Source: Natrinema sp. HArc-T2 (GTDB lineage: Archaea > Halobacteriota > Halobacteria > Halobacteriales > Natrialbaceae). From it: a stretch of 64,000 nt of DNA. Below are positions 9,159 to 18,471 of this stretch, one piece after another. Location: NCBI RefSeq assembly GCF_041821085.1, contig NZ_JBGUAZ010000003.1:1-64000 (forward strand). The letters are read 5' to 3'. Within the stretch, counting starts at the first letter, position 1. Every line of letters begins with the position of its first letter. The position numbers were made by a program, and so were the translations under genes. A model generated the notes under the pieces. That model worked only from the letters and a program-made list of their open reading frames with translations. It ran no database searches and was not told the origin of the DNA.

Positions 9159-10547
9159 ATGGACGGGAAACCGAATGTTATCGTTCTCTCGGCGGATTCA
9201 CTGTCGCAGGCGTACTTCTCTGACCGCGCAACTCGTCTGGGGGAGACGGTCGACGGAACGGTCTTCACGGACGCGGTGGCGACGGCCTCCGACACGAACT
9301 CGGCGATGCCGGGCCTGGCGGCCGGCGTGTACTCCGATACCGTCTCCGGTTGGGGGCTCCCGGAGGGCGACGATCGCCCAGTGACCCTCGCCGAGCAACT
9401 GCAGGCCGTGGGCTACGACTGCGGGCTCTGGACTGACAACTTCCTGTTCGGCGAAGAGTACAACTACACCGACGGGTTCGACTACGGGAACGCCGGGAAG
9501 CCGACGTGGAAGAAGTCGCTGGTGAACGTCATCAAGGACTACTTCCCCGACGCAGCCCTGCGGGCATCCGAAGCGGCGTACTTCCGCCTGTTCAAGCCCG
9601 CAGTCAACGCGGTGCAGTCGGACGAGTCGTTCTACCTGAGCGCCGAGGAACTCAATCGAGAGGCGACTGAGTGGCTCCAACAACGGTCCGACGGGAACTA
9701 CTTCCTGCGGATCCACTACATGGACCCACACCACCCCTACGAGCCGCCACAGGAATACGTCGCCGAGATCGAGGCGGAGACGGGCTTTTCACGGTCGGAA
9801 CTCGGGAACCTCAGCAGGCGCCACATCAAGTCAGGCGGCGAGGACGTTACCGAGGAGGAATTGGCCGCGATCAGGGCAGTGTACGACGCCAGTTGCGAGT
9901 ACCTGTTCGACGAGGTTGACGCGTTCGTCCGGGATCTGGTTGAGCGCGGCGCGTTCGATCCGGACGAGGACGTGTTCGTATTCACGGCGGATCACGGCGA
10001 GGCGCTCAATCCGGAGAAACACGGTATGATGGGACACGTCCCCCCGGCTTTCTGGGAGGAGATCGTCAACGTCCCGCTGGTCGTCAGCCATCCCGACTGG
10101 AGCCCCGGGCACGTCGATGAACAGGTCAGCCTCATCGATCTAGTCCCGACAGTACTGGACGCGGCGGGCGTCGACGTCCCGGAGACGACTGAGGGAGAAG
10201 CCGCTGTCGACCCTCTTGAGTTGCGCCGCGAAACCGCACTGTTCGTCTCCGAATGGCGAAGTGACGAGGGCACGGCGTGGAACGCCTACCGCGGCGCACG
10301 CTCCGAGTCGGCGAAACTGTTCGGCGCGCGTCTCCGGGCGGGCGACAGGTGCGTCGCGACGTCGCTCACTGACGGCACCGAGACAGTCGACAGCGACGTC
10401 GCTTCGGAATCGGATCTGGTGCTATCCGACGAACACGAACCGCTCCTCGCAGCGGTCCGAGAGCGAGGGGGCGCCGTGAGCGGTTCTGGCGATGAAGTGG
10501 ACGCCGGCGTGGAAGATCACCTCAGGAACCTGGGATACGTGGACTGA
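9159..10547 (+). CDS. Sulfatase / alkaline-phosphatase superfamily hydrolase
   Basis: A 462-residue enzyme starting at the ATG at 9159 (MDGKPNVIVLSADSLSQAYF). An upstream in-frame start at 9048 would add a basic, non-homologous leader, so it is not preferred. PNVIVLSADS gives the first metal-binding Asp. DTNSAMPGLAAG occupies the nucleophile position but lacks the classical C/S-x-P-S-R pattern. MDPHHPYEPP and FTADHGEALNPEKHGMMGH supply further metal-binding residues. The family removes sulfate or transfers phosphate groups in glycan clusters. The last 26 bp overlap convergently with the Wzy-like gene. Confidence 0.82.
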   Translation: MDGKPNVIVLSADSLSQAYFSDRATRLGETVDGTVFTDAVATASDTNSAMPGLAAGVYSDTVSGWGLPEGDDRPVTLAEQLQAVGYDCGLWTDNFLFGEEYNYTDGFDYGNAGKPTWKKSLVNVIKDYFPDAALRASEAAYFRLFKPAVNAVQSDESFYLSAEELNREATEWLQQRSDGNYFLRIHYMDPHHPYEPPQEYVAEIEAETGFSRSELGNLSRRHIKSGGEDVTEEELAAIRAVYDASCEYLFDEVDAFVRDLVERGAFDPDEDVFVFTADHGEALNPEKHGMMGHVPPAFWEEIVNVPLVVSHPDWSPGHVDEQVSLIDLVPTVLDAAGVDVPETTEGEAAVDPLELRRETALFVSEWRSDEGTAWNAYRGARSESAKLFGARLRAGDRCVATSLTDGTETVDSDVASESDLVLSDEHEPLLAAVRERGGAVSGSGDEVDAGVEDHLRNLGYVD

Positions 10548-11910
10548 GGTCGGGCCGAGGGAGCAACACGGCGACGACTAGCAGAAACGCGAACCCGTTC
10601 GTCAGGATCGCAACGATAGGGTCACTGTTCTCGAAGGTAATGACGTACCCAGTCAGCATCGCACCGGTGATTCGCAGATCCACGCCGCGCGACGCCGAGT
10701 CGTACAGCCAGAGGAGGCCGACGAACAGGAGAGTGAAGAGTGCAATGCCAGCGAGGTCGAAGGCGGCGAAGCCGCGCGCCCAGAGGTTCGCGTTCACGCT
10801 CCGTGTCGGGTCGCCGAAGTAGTGGCGGCCGATCAGGTACGGGACTGACAGATCGAATGGGTACTCGAAAAAGGGGCGGCCGAAGATGCGATCCGACACC
10901 AGCACGAGGGGCTTGTCGCGGAAGTACTCGAAATAGTAGCTCAGGTGGATGCCAGGGGTGAGCACGAATCGCCGCACCAGGACGAGCGGCCGTACGAGGC
11001 CCGCAACCGCGTACGCGGCGACAGCCCCGGCCACGAACGAGCAGATGCCGGCGAGGGTGTAGACGGGGAACAGGCGCTGATCGCCCTCAAGGCAGAACCA
11101 CACGAACCCGAGGCCAGCGGGCAGGAACAGCGCAGACTTGTACCCGGTCAGTGAATAAACTAGTAACAGGCCAGTGACACCGAAGACCACGCTCCGAGCG
11201 TCCCGGTAGACGATTCCGACCGCCAGGAACGTGGGCATCAAAACGAGGTAGAACCATCTGATCGAGTACGTCACGAGACGCGTCTCGAGTCCGGACAGCG
11301 ACGCGATCTGTGCGGAGAACCAGTCCCGGGCGACGTAAATTTCTGATAAACCGTGGATCTCGAAGCGCAGGCCGACGTACGAGTGAATGACGAACAACAC
11401 CCCGAGCGAGGCGAGGAGAACGACCAGCCAGAGGACGGTTCGTCTCGCCGCTCCGAGTCGCTCTCCGATATCTCCGATACCTGGGGAGACAGTGACATAC
11501 GGCCACCTGTCGTGGAGCGAGAGGAGAATCATCGACCCAAAGACGACCAGAATCGGCGGGATCTGGTTCGCCGCATAACCGAACGGGAGGAACATCATCG
11601 CGACGCACGGGACGTAGACGACGAAGTAGACGTACCAGATGACGACGTAACTCGGGCGAGGAACGCCCCATCGCATGGGAACAAGCGGAAGGAGCGAGAA
11701 CACGTAGATGAACACGAGCACTGGGACGCCGGGGGGCTCGATCGGGAACGCCTCCGCGGGGAACGAAACGGCGTCCATGTACACCGCGGTGCCCACGACG
11801 AGGGTCGTGTACAGGACCGCCAGCGCCGGCAGCAGGCCCGGTATCTCGGAGACGTACGTGTCTGCCGTTCGCTTAGTCGATCGCACGAGGCGGACGCCGC
11901 GCTTGAACAT
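10522..11910 (-). CDS. Wzy-like polysaccharide polymerase, polytopic membrane protein
   Basis: A 462-residue protein with about a dozen hydrophobic segments, e.g. LAVLYTTLVVGTAVYM near residue 30 and LAGIALFTLLFVGLLWLY near residue 400. A large hydrophilic loop between late helices contains a run of aromatic and charged residues (HLSYYFEYFRDKP, GRPFFEYPFDLSVPYLIG). This topology is typical of O-antigen or oligosaccharide repeat-unit polymerases, which join lipid-linked repeat units at the outer face of the membrane. Primary sequence in this family is poorly conserved, so the call rests on topology and the setting between glycan genes. Its 3' end overlaps the convergent sulfatase gene. Confidence 0.72.
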   Translation of the reverse strand: MFKRGVRLVRSTKRTADTYVSEIPGLLPALAVLYTTLVVGTAVYMDAVSFPAEAFPIEPPGVPVLVFIYVFSLLPLVPMRWGVPRPSYVVIWYVYFVVYVPCVAMMFLPFGYAANQIPPILVVFGSMILLSLHDRWPYVTVSPGIGDIGERLGAARRTVLWLVVLLASLGVLFVIHSYVGLRFEIHGLSEIYVARDWFSAQIASLSGLETRLVTYSIRWFYLVLMPTFLAVGIVYRDARSVVFGVTGLLLVYSLTGYKSALFLPAGLGFVWFCLEGDQRLFPVYTLAGICSFVAGAVAAYAVAGLVRPLVLVRRFVLTPGIHLSYYFEYFRDKPLVLVSDRIFGRPFFEYPFDLSVPYLIGRHYFGDPTRSVNANLWARGFAAFDLAGIALFTLLFVGLLWLYDSASRGVDLRITGAMLTGYVITFENSDPIVAILTNGFAFLLVVAVLLPRPDLSPRIPGS

Positions 11911-12002
11911 CTACTAGTAGAGGATCCGTTCTATCGTATAGACCTTGTGAAGCAAATCAGAACTGATACCAGCGCGCGGTTCTACCCTGGTACCAACCGA
12001 GC

Positions 12003-13124
12003 ATGAAGGAAGTCTGTGTAATCTCGACTGCGCACTACACGTTCGATCCGCGGATCTTCTATCGGGAATCGGCCGCCCTCGTCGAAGCGGGTTACGACGT
12101 CACCTTCGTAACTCATCACGATCGAGACACTGTCCAGGAGGGAATCCAGATCCGATCGCTTGGGACCGCAGAGAGCAGGACCGACCGCTGGAGGGACATC
12201 CTGTCCGCTTACCGGACCGCGAGAGACGTCGACGCCGACGTCTATCACTTCCACGACCCAGAACTCATACCCGTCGGTCGTCGCCTGGCCCGAACCACGG
12301 ACGCCAGAGTGATCTACGACGTCCACGAGGACTATGACACCGTCATCAGGCGCCGCGATTGGATCCCAGATCCCGTGTCGCTGCCGCTGTCGAAGCTCTT
12401 CCCCGCAGTCCAGTCAGCCGCTTCCAGCCCATTCGACGCGATCATCGCGGCCACGGACTGGATCGAAGACGACTTCGTCGAACGCGGCCACGAACCGGTC
12501 CAGCTTGTTCGGAACTTCCCGCGGATCGAGGACATCGACCTCAACGGCGAAGCGAAGACTCCGGAAGCCGACCTGACGCTCGTGTACGTCGGCTCGTTCG
12601 GCGGGAACCACGGGCTACTCCGGATGATCGACCTCGTCGAAGCGCTCCGGGACCGGGACGTGGACGCGGAGCTGTGGGTGATCGGTGAATTCTCGAAACC
12701 GTCGTTCGAAGCCACCGTGCGTCGACGGATCGAGACATCACCGCACGGCGAATGGATCAAACTCTTCGGATACATCAACTATACGGATATGTTCGCGTAT
12801 CTCAACCGGGCGGACATGGGACTGGCCCTCGTCGACAGCGAGCTCTACGAGTACTGCGTTCCCAACAAGGTGTTCGAGTATATGGCGGCGAAACTGCCGG
12901 TGATGGTCCCCGACGTCGAGGGGATGCGACGGTACCTGGACGACGCCTGCGGGTTCAGGGTCGACGTCGACGACACGACCGGACAGGCTGGCATCCTGGA
13001 GCGGGCCGCCGGCGACGAGATCGACCTCGAAGAGATGGGCGAACGTGGCCGTGAGCGGGTCGAAGAGGCCTACTCCTGGGAGAAAGAGAAAGAGCACCTG
13101 CTATCCCTGTACGAGCAGCTATGA
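12003..13124 (+). CDS. Glycosyltransferase, GT-B fold (GT4-like)
   Basis: A 373-residue cytosolic or membrane-associated glycosyltransferase that would add a sugar from a nucleotide donor to the growing glycan. The N-terminal acceptor half has HYTFDPRIFYRESAALVEAG and VYHFHDPELIPVG, both common in this group. The C-terminal donor half has LTLVYVGSFGGNHGLLRMID, LWVIGEF, then the donor-binding stretch ELYEYCVPNKVFEYMAAKLP with its conserved Glu. A final helix EEAYSWEKEKEHLLSLYEQ closes it. It lies divergent from the Wzy-like gene with about 90 bp between, and an IS630 remnant follows. Confidence 0.88.
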   Translation: MKEVCVISTAHYTFDPRIFYRESAALVEAGYDVTFVTHHDRDTVQEGIQIRSLGTAESRTDRWRDILSAYRTARDVDADVYHFHDPELIPVGRRLARTTDARVIYDVHEDYDTVIRRRDWIPDPVSLPLSKLFPAVQSAASSPFDAIIAATDWIEDDFVERGHEPVQLVRNFPRIEDIDLNGEAKTPEADLTLVYVGSFGGNHGLLRMIDLVEALRDRDVDAELWVIGEFSKPSFEATVRRRIETSPHGEWIKLFGYINYTDMFAYLNRADMGLALVDSELYEYCVPNKVFEYMAAKLPVMVPDVEGMRRYLDDACGFRVDVDDTTGQAGILERAAGDEIDLEEMGERGRERVEEAYSWEKEKEHLLSLYEQL

Positions 13125-13358
13125 TTGCGACTATCGGTACTTCCCAACTGGTGTGAGAGCTGAAGCTAAAGCGTTGGTCTCGTGAGGAAGATATCTGTCT
13201 GAGTGAATGTGTTCAGCGTCCCTCAACCAGACGGTGTTCTTTCAGACTCAGACGTGAAAGATCTAGCGGAAGACGTCATTTGCCAGCTCCCTTTGCCAGG
13301 GATCGAGGGCTGAGTGGTCTGCGAAAGCGTTGACCCCTTTGGAAGCGTATCCTTCTCG
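13125..13358. other. Intergenic region before the IS630 remnant
   Basis: Nothing coding is seen. It probably includes the left end of the IS630-type element. A short AGCGTA at 13344 has a counterpart TACGCT at 14409, which might be part of terminal repeats but is too short to be sure. Confidence 0.3.
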
Positions 13359-14416
13359 ATGAATAACAGTCAGTGTGGTTTGTTAGTGCGGCACCTGTCC
13401 GAGAAAGAACTCGACCAAGCAATTGAAGCGGCACAGAAAGCGGACGAGACGCGTCTCGTCCGGCGGCTGTGTTTCATCAAGAACCTGTATCAGGGAGATA
13501 CGCGCGAGCAAGCAGGCCGACGCGTCGTGGATCGAGAGATCCCGACGCGTCGCTGGGAATCGGCGTGGAATGATGGTGGTGTCGAGGGGCTCCGTCCACG
13601 CTTCGGCGGCGGTCGGCCGCCGAAGCTCACCCCTCAACAGTAGGACGAACTCCGTACCATTCTCGAAGAAAGCCAGCCGTGGACGCCTAAACAGATTCAC
13701 GCGCTTATCGAAGACCGCTACAACGTCACGTACCATCCCGCCCATCTAAGCCGGAAACTCCGGGAAGCAGGGATGAACTACGCCAAACCGCGGCCAATGG
13801 ATCCACGACGACCCAACGATGCTGAAGAGGTTCTCGCCGAGCGCCTGGATGAGGCGCTCGGCGAGGACGATCACGAGGAGAAAGAAGACGAGCCGGTCGT
13901 GTTCGGGTTTTTTCGATGAAGCGTGGCCCCAGCCGTTCGACAGTTCTCAGCGAATGTGGTCGTTTGACCGGACAGTGACAATCGAGAAACCGCTTGTAAC
14001 ATTTCCCTGGCGATCGGTCGGCTTCTATGCGTTGACTGGCCAGAGTGTAATTACGTTCAAAGAACGCTTGGTCAAGGAGACGATCGTTGAGGCGCTCGAA
14101 GAGATCCGCGAGCAGAACGTCCGACCGGATTCTGCTCGTGGCCGATAACTACGGCTCTCATCACGCGAAGCTCACCCAACAACGGGCCGACGAACTCGGC
14201 ATCGAGTTCGTCTTCATACCTCCGTATTCGCCGACGCTAAACGCCATTGAACCGCTGTGGAAAGACGTGAAGCGCGAGATCTCGCCAGAGATCTTCGCGG
14301 ACCAAGACCACTTCAGAGCATTTCTCACCGAGACATTTCTCCGCTTGAGTCACCGACTGAGCTTCGCTACTGACTGGATCGAGACATTCCTTCCAGATGT
14401 TCAAAAGTTACGCTGA
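13359..14416 (+). pseudogene. IS630-family transposase, broken
   Basis: The transposase starts at the ATG at 13359 with helix-turn-helix sequence (LVRRLCFIKNLYQGDTREQA, then PTRRWESAWNDGGVEGLRPR). A TAG at 13641-13643 interrupts it just after KLTPQQ. Reading continues in the same frame (WTPKQIHALIEDRYNVTYHP) until a frame change near 13910, where FFDEAWPQPFDS and FTGQ-like core sequence appear in another frame. A second change near 14125 leads to RILLVADNYGSHHAKL and the DDE tail PPYSPTLNAIEPLWKDVK. One stop and at least two frameshifts make it non-functional unless recoded. Confidence 0.9.
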
Positions 14417-14575
14417 TCACTCGCCAGCCCGCAGCCTTGGGCAAGTAACCAATGAGCAACAGCATTCGCCTAGAACGGTGTAGGTCAGCCTTCTTACTCC
14501 GGATCTCTTCACCTGTGAACCCTATTTCGCCCTTCACTTAGCTACCACACCAGCGTTTGCTCCAGCTGCCTGTGA
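14417..14575. other. Intergenic sequence, no feature recognised
   Basis: A TGA at 14573 closes the frame used by the following glycosyltransferase fragment. No gene, repeat or clear promoter is seen here. The stretch marks the junction at which the 5' part of that glycosyltransferase was lost. Confidence 0.4.
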
Positions 14576-15184
14576 CTCAGCACAACTCACGAAGCGACGT
14601 TCGGGAAGTACCGATTATCGTTTCACTCGGAAGGGGACCGGGTACACTTTACACGCGATACAATTGGGTGGAAATACACTACCAGAGACCTGCTATCTGA
14701 ATTTCACCGCCGAGTCCGTATCGGGTTCGGCAATTATCAGCTCGTCCTGAAGTTCCTGCACCACCTGTCCCCCTGCTACGGCGTCGTCTCCGCACCGTTT
14801 CTCTCCCATAAACTCCCCCGATGGTTCGGGTCCTTCTTGCTTATTACGATCGGTGCTTCGGTCATAGGACTAGCGGTGCTCAGAAGCGCTGTTGGCGAAG
14901 TTCTCACGGGCAGTACACTGATAACGCTGGTGTTCGCTGGGATCGGAGTTTCGAACGAGAGTATCAGACAATTCACCCTGATTCGGTTCTCGTTGTTCTA
15001 TCTTCTCATGAACCTAGACCTCCTGTCCGGATTCGTGAAGTCCATCGTCGAAAACCGGACGCAACTGTGGCAATCAACTTGGGAAGGCTACGAGCGAGTC
15101 TCTCTGGAGAAGATATTCATTATCACTACCGGATATAGCGCTATGAATAGCTTTTTAAGATTGTCAACGTTAGAGAGACCGTGA
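14576..15184 (+). pseudogene. Membrane GT2 glycosyltransferase, 3' fragment
   Basis: One frame stays open from 14576 to the TGA at 15182-15184 and reads like the C-terminal 200 residues of a processive-type GT2. It contains RDTIGWKYTTRDLLSEFHRR and RIGFGNYQLVLKFLHHLSP, followed by the pre-membrane SHKLPRW, two or three hydrophobic segments (SFLLITIGASVIGLAVL; LFYLLMNLDLLSGF) and the tail QLWQSTWEGYERV. The catalytic N-terminal part with the DxD motif is absent and no good start codon precedes it. The stop overlaps the GTG start of the next gene by 4 nt, so the pair was probably one operon before the 5' end was lost. Confidence 0.72.
15151..15160 (+). promoter_or_regulatory. TATA-like box for the asparagine-synthase-like gene
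   Basis: CTTTTTAAGA lies about 25 nt before the GTG at 15181, the spacing of a leaderless haloarchaeal transcript. It could allow expression even though the upstream GT2 is truncated. Confidence 0.5.
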
Positions 15185-16713
15185 ATTGGGCTGAAGTGAA
15201 TCTTTCTGACAGTTGGGTCGAGAAAGACGGTCGGTACGTGCTCTCTCACCAGCCATCTAGTATCCACTTCAATGCTACCGAAGATGTCACGGAATCGATT
15301 GCGAGAAATCGGGGCTTTTACGCGGTCGTGGACATCAATGATGACCGGATCGTCGCTTCGGTGGACCACGTTCGTAGCATTCCGCTTTTCTACGCGGTGA
15401 CTAGCAATGGCGTTTACATCAGTGATTCAGCCGAGTGGATCGAGGGGAAAGTCGGTACGCGCCGATCAGAAATCACAGAGGTAGAGTTCGAGTTAGCTGG
15501 ATTCGTATCTGGGCCCGATACCCGAAATCCAGACGTCAAACAGCTGCTACCGGGCGAGTTAATCGAAATCCGAGAAGACGGCGCTAGGACACAGAAGCAC
15601 TTCACTTTCGAGTACAGCACGTCGGACGCTCAATCGGGGACGTCGCTCCGTGACGTCACGCAGCAGTCCATTAGAAGGCTGACACGGTACGCGGACTCAC
15701 GGCAGATCGTCATTCCTCTCAGTGCGGGGCTGGATTCTCGGCTGATCGCAACAGAATTGGTCGACGCGGGATACGAAAACGTTCTTTGTTTCACATACGG
15801 TCGAGAGGGAGCAACGCACGTGACGGTCGCTCAGGAAGTAGCGTCCGCTCTCGACCTTGACTGGATCCACGTCCCGTACACGGGCGAACGATGGCGTGAA
15901 TGGTATACATCCGACCGTAAGCAGGACTTCTTCAACTACGAAAACACACTGGCATCGATACCACATGTCGAGGCTGGTCCCGCTCTATCGTACTTACAGC
16001 AGAACGGACTCATCGACGACAACTGTGTCATCTGTCCTGGCCACTCTGGCGACATGGTCGCGGGAAGTCACATCCCAGACTCGCTCTTCGCGAACAGATA
16101 CGGGTCTCTCGCGCAAGTTGTCGACGAAGTGATCGACCATCACTATGGGTTTGCCACGATGTCAGACGAGTACAAGAATCGCCTTCGAACGCGAGTTTCG
16201 ACTAACCTAGGTATCGCCGGTCAACTAGATTGTAAAACTGCTATCGAGGCATACGAGTCGTGGGATTTCAGAAATCGCCAGGCGAAGTTTATCATCAACT
16301 CTATCCGGTCGTTTGAATCTGAGGGATACGACTGGTATCTCCCGCTGTGGGACAGAGAATTCGCCGAGTTCTGGCTCACAGTTCCTCTGAAGCAGCGATA
16401 CGATAAAACAAAGTATAGATCGTACGTCTACGACCGGTGCTCGGAAGTTGGTGATTTCTCGAATATAACGGAGAACACGACGGAACGAACGACCATCTGG
16501 AATCGTATGAAAGAGGTGGCGAAAGAGACGCCAGTTTCTACTGCCATCCTCCCACTCTACAACAAAGCTAAGCAACAGATCATATATGGGCGACATCCAC
16601 TTGCCTGGTACGAGATGCTACCTCGAAATGAGTTCGATAGATACTACGTTCCCTGGGGCGGGATAAATCCGTTTGTAATAAATGATATCCAAGATGAATT
16701 TAGGATACAATAA
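15181..16713 (+). CDS. Asparagine-synthase-like ATP-dependent amide ligase of a glycan cluster
   Basis: A 510-residue protein with the two-part layout of asparagine synthase. The N-terminal part resembles the glutaminase fold (FYAVVDINDDRIVASVDHVR, then SIPLFYA) but lacks the Cys needed right after the start, so it probably cannot release ammonia from glutamine. The synthase domain has a PP-loop pyrophosphatase motif IPLSAGLDSRL near residues 179-189, then CFTYGREGATHVTVAQEVA and CPGHSGDMVAG. In polysaccharide clusters such proteins are thought to amidate uronic acids or form related bonds through an adenylated intermediate. The start is GTG, overlapping the stop of the GT2 fragment. A remnant of a second homologue follows. 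Confidence 0.82.
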   Translation: MNWAEVNLSDSWVEKDGRYVLSHQPSSIHFNATEDVTESIARNRGFYAVVDINDDRIVASVDHVRSIPLFYAVTSNGVYISDSAEWIEGKVGTRRSEITEVEFELAGFVSGPDTRNPDVKQLLPGELIEIREDGARTQKHFTFEYSTSDAQSGTSLRDVTQQSIRRLTRYADSRQIVIPLSAGLDSRLIATELVDAGYENVLCFTYGREGATHVTVAQEVASALDLDWIHVPYTGERWREWYTSDRKQDFFNYENTLASIPHVEAGPALSYLQQNGLIDDNCVICPGHSGDMVAGSHIPDSLFANRYGSLAQVVDEVIDHHYGFATMSDEYKNRLRTRVSTNLGIAGQLDCKTAIEAYESWDFRNRQAKFIINSIRSFESEGYDWYLPLWDREFAEFWLTVPLKQRYDKTKYRSYVYDRCSEVGDFSNITENTTERTTIWNRMKEVAKETPVSTAILPLYNKAKQQIIYGRHPLAWYEMLPRNEFDRYYVPWGGINPFVINDIQDEFRIQ

Positions 16714-16927
16714 TCTAAATTAATCTCTTGATGGGTCCAATTACTGTTGGCCACTACATCACGCCTGAACGGAACAAGCATCTCTATCTCGCCGGCTGTG
16801 GCAGCGCAGTAACTTTACCAACCCGAAACATAACATAAATAAAATAGTGATTTGATACACTATGTGCGATATTAGAGATTTTAATGAAATATAAGGGATC
16901 AAAACTGGAAAATCTTCGCCATTCAAT
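16714..16927. other. AT-rich gap between two asparagine-synthase-like sequences
   Basis: No gene is seen. Base composition shifts here to AT-rich, and the low-GC character continues to about 20 kb, which suggests a separate origin for what follows. Confidence 0.5.
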
Positions 16928-17146
16928 ATGCTGAAGCGGACTGTCCGACCTTCTCCGTTAGGTAGTGTCATTCAAATATCATACAATGTTGCTAAAAAGA
17001 AAGAGATATACAAACGTCAGTCGCTTGTTTCTTATGAGATGGTCTCAAAAGAGTGTTATAAAAAGCACCACATTCCGAGGGGTGGCATTAATTCCTTTGT
17101 AATAAAGAAAATAATCGAGGATTTAACCTACCCATTTATGCACTAA
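16928..17146 (+). pseudogene. 3' remnant of a second asparagine-synthase-like gene
   Basis: The 72 codons align with the last part of the preceding protein: YNVAKKKEIYKRQSLVSYEM against YNKAKQQIIYGRHPLAWYEM, and IPRGGINSFVIKKI against VPWGGINPFVINDI. Only the C-terminal tail remains, with no PP-loop. Codon use and AT content match the genes that follow, not the intact copy. It is therefore probably the original 3' end of the gene at the head of the low-GC segment, left after a recombination that joined the intact copy in front. Confidence 0.75.
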
Positions 17147-17148
17147 CC

Positions 17149-18471
17149 ATGGGGGAAAAAGTCAAAACAAGAATGCGAAATTATAAAAATGACATCGATA
17201 CAAATTCAGATATTATCGTTGCGGGAGATACAACATTCAAAACAAATCAAACAAAAGAAATAATAAGTAAAAATATAAAGAAAACCATACAGGGAGGTGG
17301 ATTTTCTATAGTAAATTTAGAAGCTCCACTTCAGATTGGAAGTAGCGTTCCAAAGCCAGGACCCGTGATCTCCACTCGTGATGGAACAGCCGAAATCATA
17401 TCATCTATTGGGTTCAATGGAGTCAACTTAGCAAACAACCATTCGATGGACTACGGCTACGAAGCGCTACAAGAAACGGTTTCAGAGTGTCATTCTGCTG
17501 GTTTAGAAACAGTGGGAGTTGGTGATAATGAAGAGGCGGCCACCACTCCGTTAGTGGTTGAGATCGATGGCAAGAGTATTGCATTGTTTGGAGGCACACA
17601 ACGAGAACTTGAGGTCGCACAACCGGAACATCCCGGTCCAGCTTGGATTCAAAGTCGCCGTTTGTTAGCTCGAATTACCGAAGCAGCATCCGCTCATGAT
17701 TTCGTTTTCGTAATTGCTCATGGGGGAATCGAATACGTTCCAATTCCACCACCGTGCTGGCAACAACGCCTGCATTCATTCGCTGAGGCAGGTGCAGATG
17801 TCGTGGTTGGGCATCACCCCCATGTTACCCAGGGCTGGGAACAATCCGATGGAAAATTGATTATTTACAGTCTCGGTAACTTTGTCTTCGATTCTTCTGG
17901 GGGACCAGGGTCAGAATGTGGTGCGATTGCACATTTTGACCTGTGTGCTGACGGTACAGTAGATTGGAATCTCACATTGACACGCCAACTTGATGACCAA
18001 GTCATCATTGATACTGAGGAGAAAGCTGAAGAACATACAAATTACTTAGCAAAGAGTGGTGATTTAATTAAACACCTCCCTCAGCAACCGGGCTATTGGC
18101 AGATAATAGCAGATCAATTATACAGAGAAAAGTATTCATCATCAATCATGGACTTTGGAACAGGACGTATATGTGGACTAATTGAAAATCCGGTTACTGA
18201 ACTTGACAGAATAACGCGTGGAGTTGTAGGTGATAGAGAACGTCGTGTTGAACAAGAACGGCAGTTAGCTGTCTATATGCAGGGAGAACCACACAAAGAG
18301 ATTATTCGTATTGGTTCCGGATTAAACAGTGGGACAATCCCGGATTATCGAGACAGGGTGAACACTACTGAGGTAGAAGAATTGCTTGCTTGGACTGGCG
18401 GAGGAGATAATGAATCCAGAATTGATCGAACTAGTAGGTACATTAGAATAGCGCTGAATCGACTGTTATGA
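17149..18471 (+). CDS. CapA-like metallophosphoesterase-fold protein
   Basis: A 440-residue protein of the CapA/PgsA family, which takes part in capsule or poly-gamma-glutamate synthesis and export. Motifs in order: IIVAGDTTF near residue 23, FSIVNLEAPLQ, NLANNHSMDYGYEAL (residues about 95-110), FVIAHGGIEY, and DVVVGHHPHVTQGWE with IYSLGNFVFD. These are the metal-binding Asp, Asn and His residues of the calcineurin-like fold. No signal peptide or membrane anchor is evident at the N-terminus. The gene overlaps the flippase gene by 4 nt. It is clearly lower in GC than genes on either side of the 16.7-20 kb segment. Confidence 0.85.
   Translation: MGEKVKTRMRNYKNDIDTNSDIIVAGDTTFKTNQTKEIISKNIKKTIQGGGFSIVNLEAPLQIGSSVPKPGPVISTRDGTAEIISSIGFNGVNLANNHSMDYGYEALQETVSECHSAGLETVGVGDNEEAATTPLVVEIDGKSIALFGGTQRELEVAQPEHPGPAWIQSRRLLARITEAASAHDFVFVIAHGGIEYVPIPPPCWQQRLHSFAEAGADVVVGHHPHVTQGWEQSDGKLIIYSLGNFVFDSSGGPGSECGAIAHFDLCADGTVDWNLTLTRQLDDQVIIDTEEKAEEHTNYLAKSGDLIKHLPQQPGYWQIIADQLYREKYSSSIMDFGTGRICGLIENPVTELDRITRGVVGDRERRVEQERQLAVYMQGEPHKEIIRIGSGLNSGTIPDYRDRVNTTEVEELLAWTGGGDNESRIDRTSRYIRIALNRLL

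Noticed and set aside
13344-14414. AGCGTA/TACGCT as terminal repeats of the IS630 element
   Set aside because: Six bases are too few, and no TA target duplication fits at these positions.
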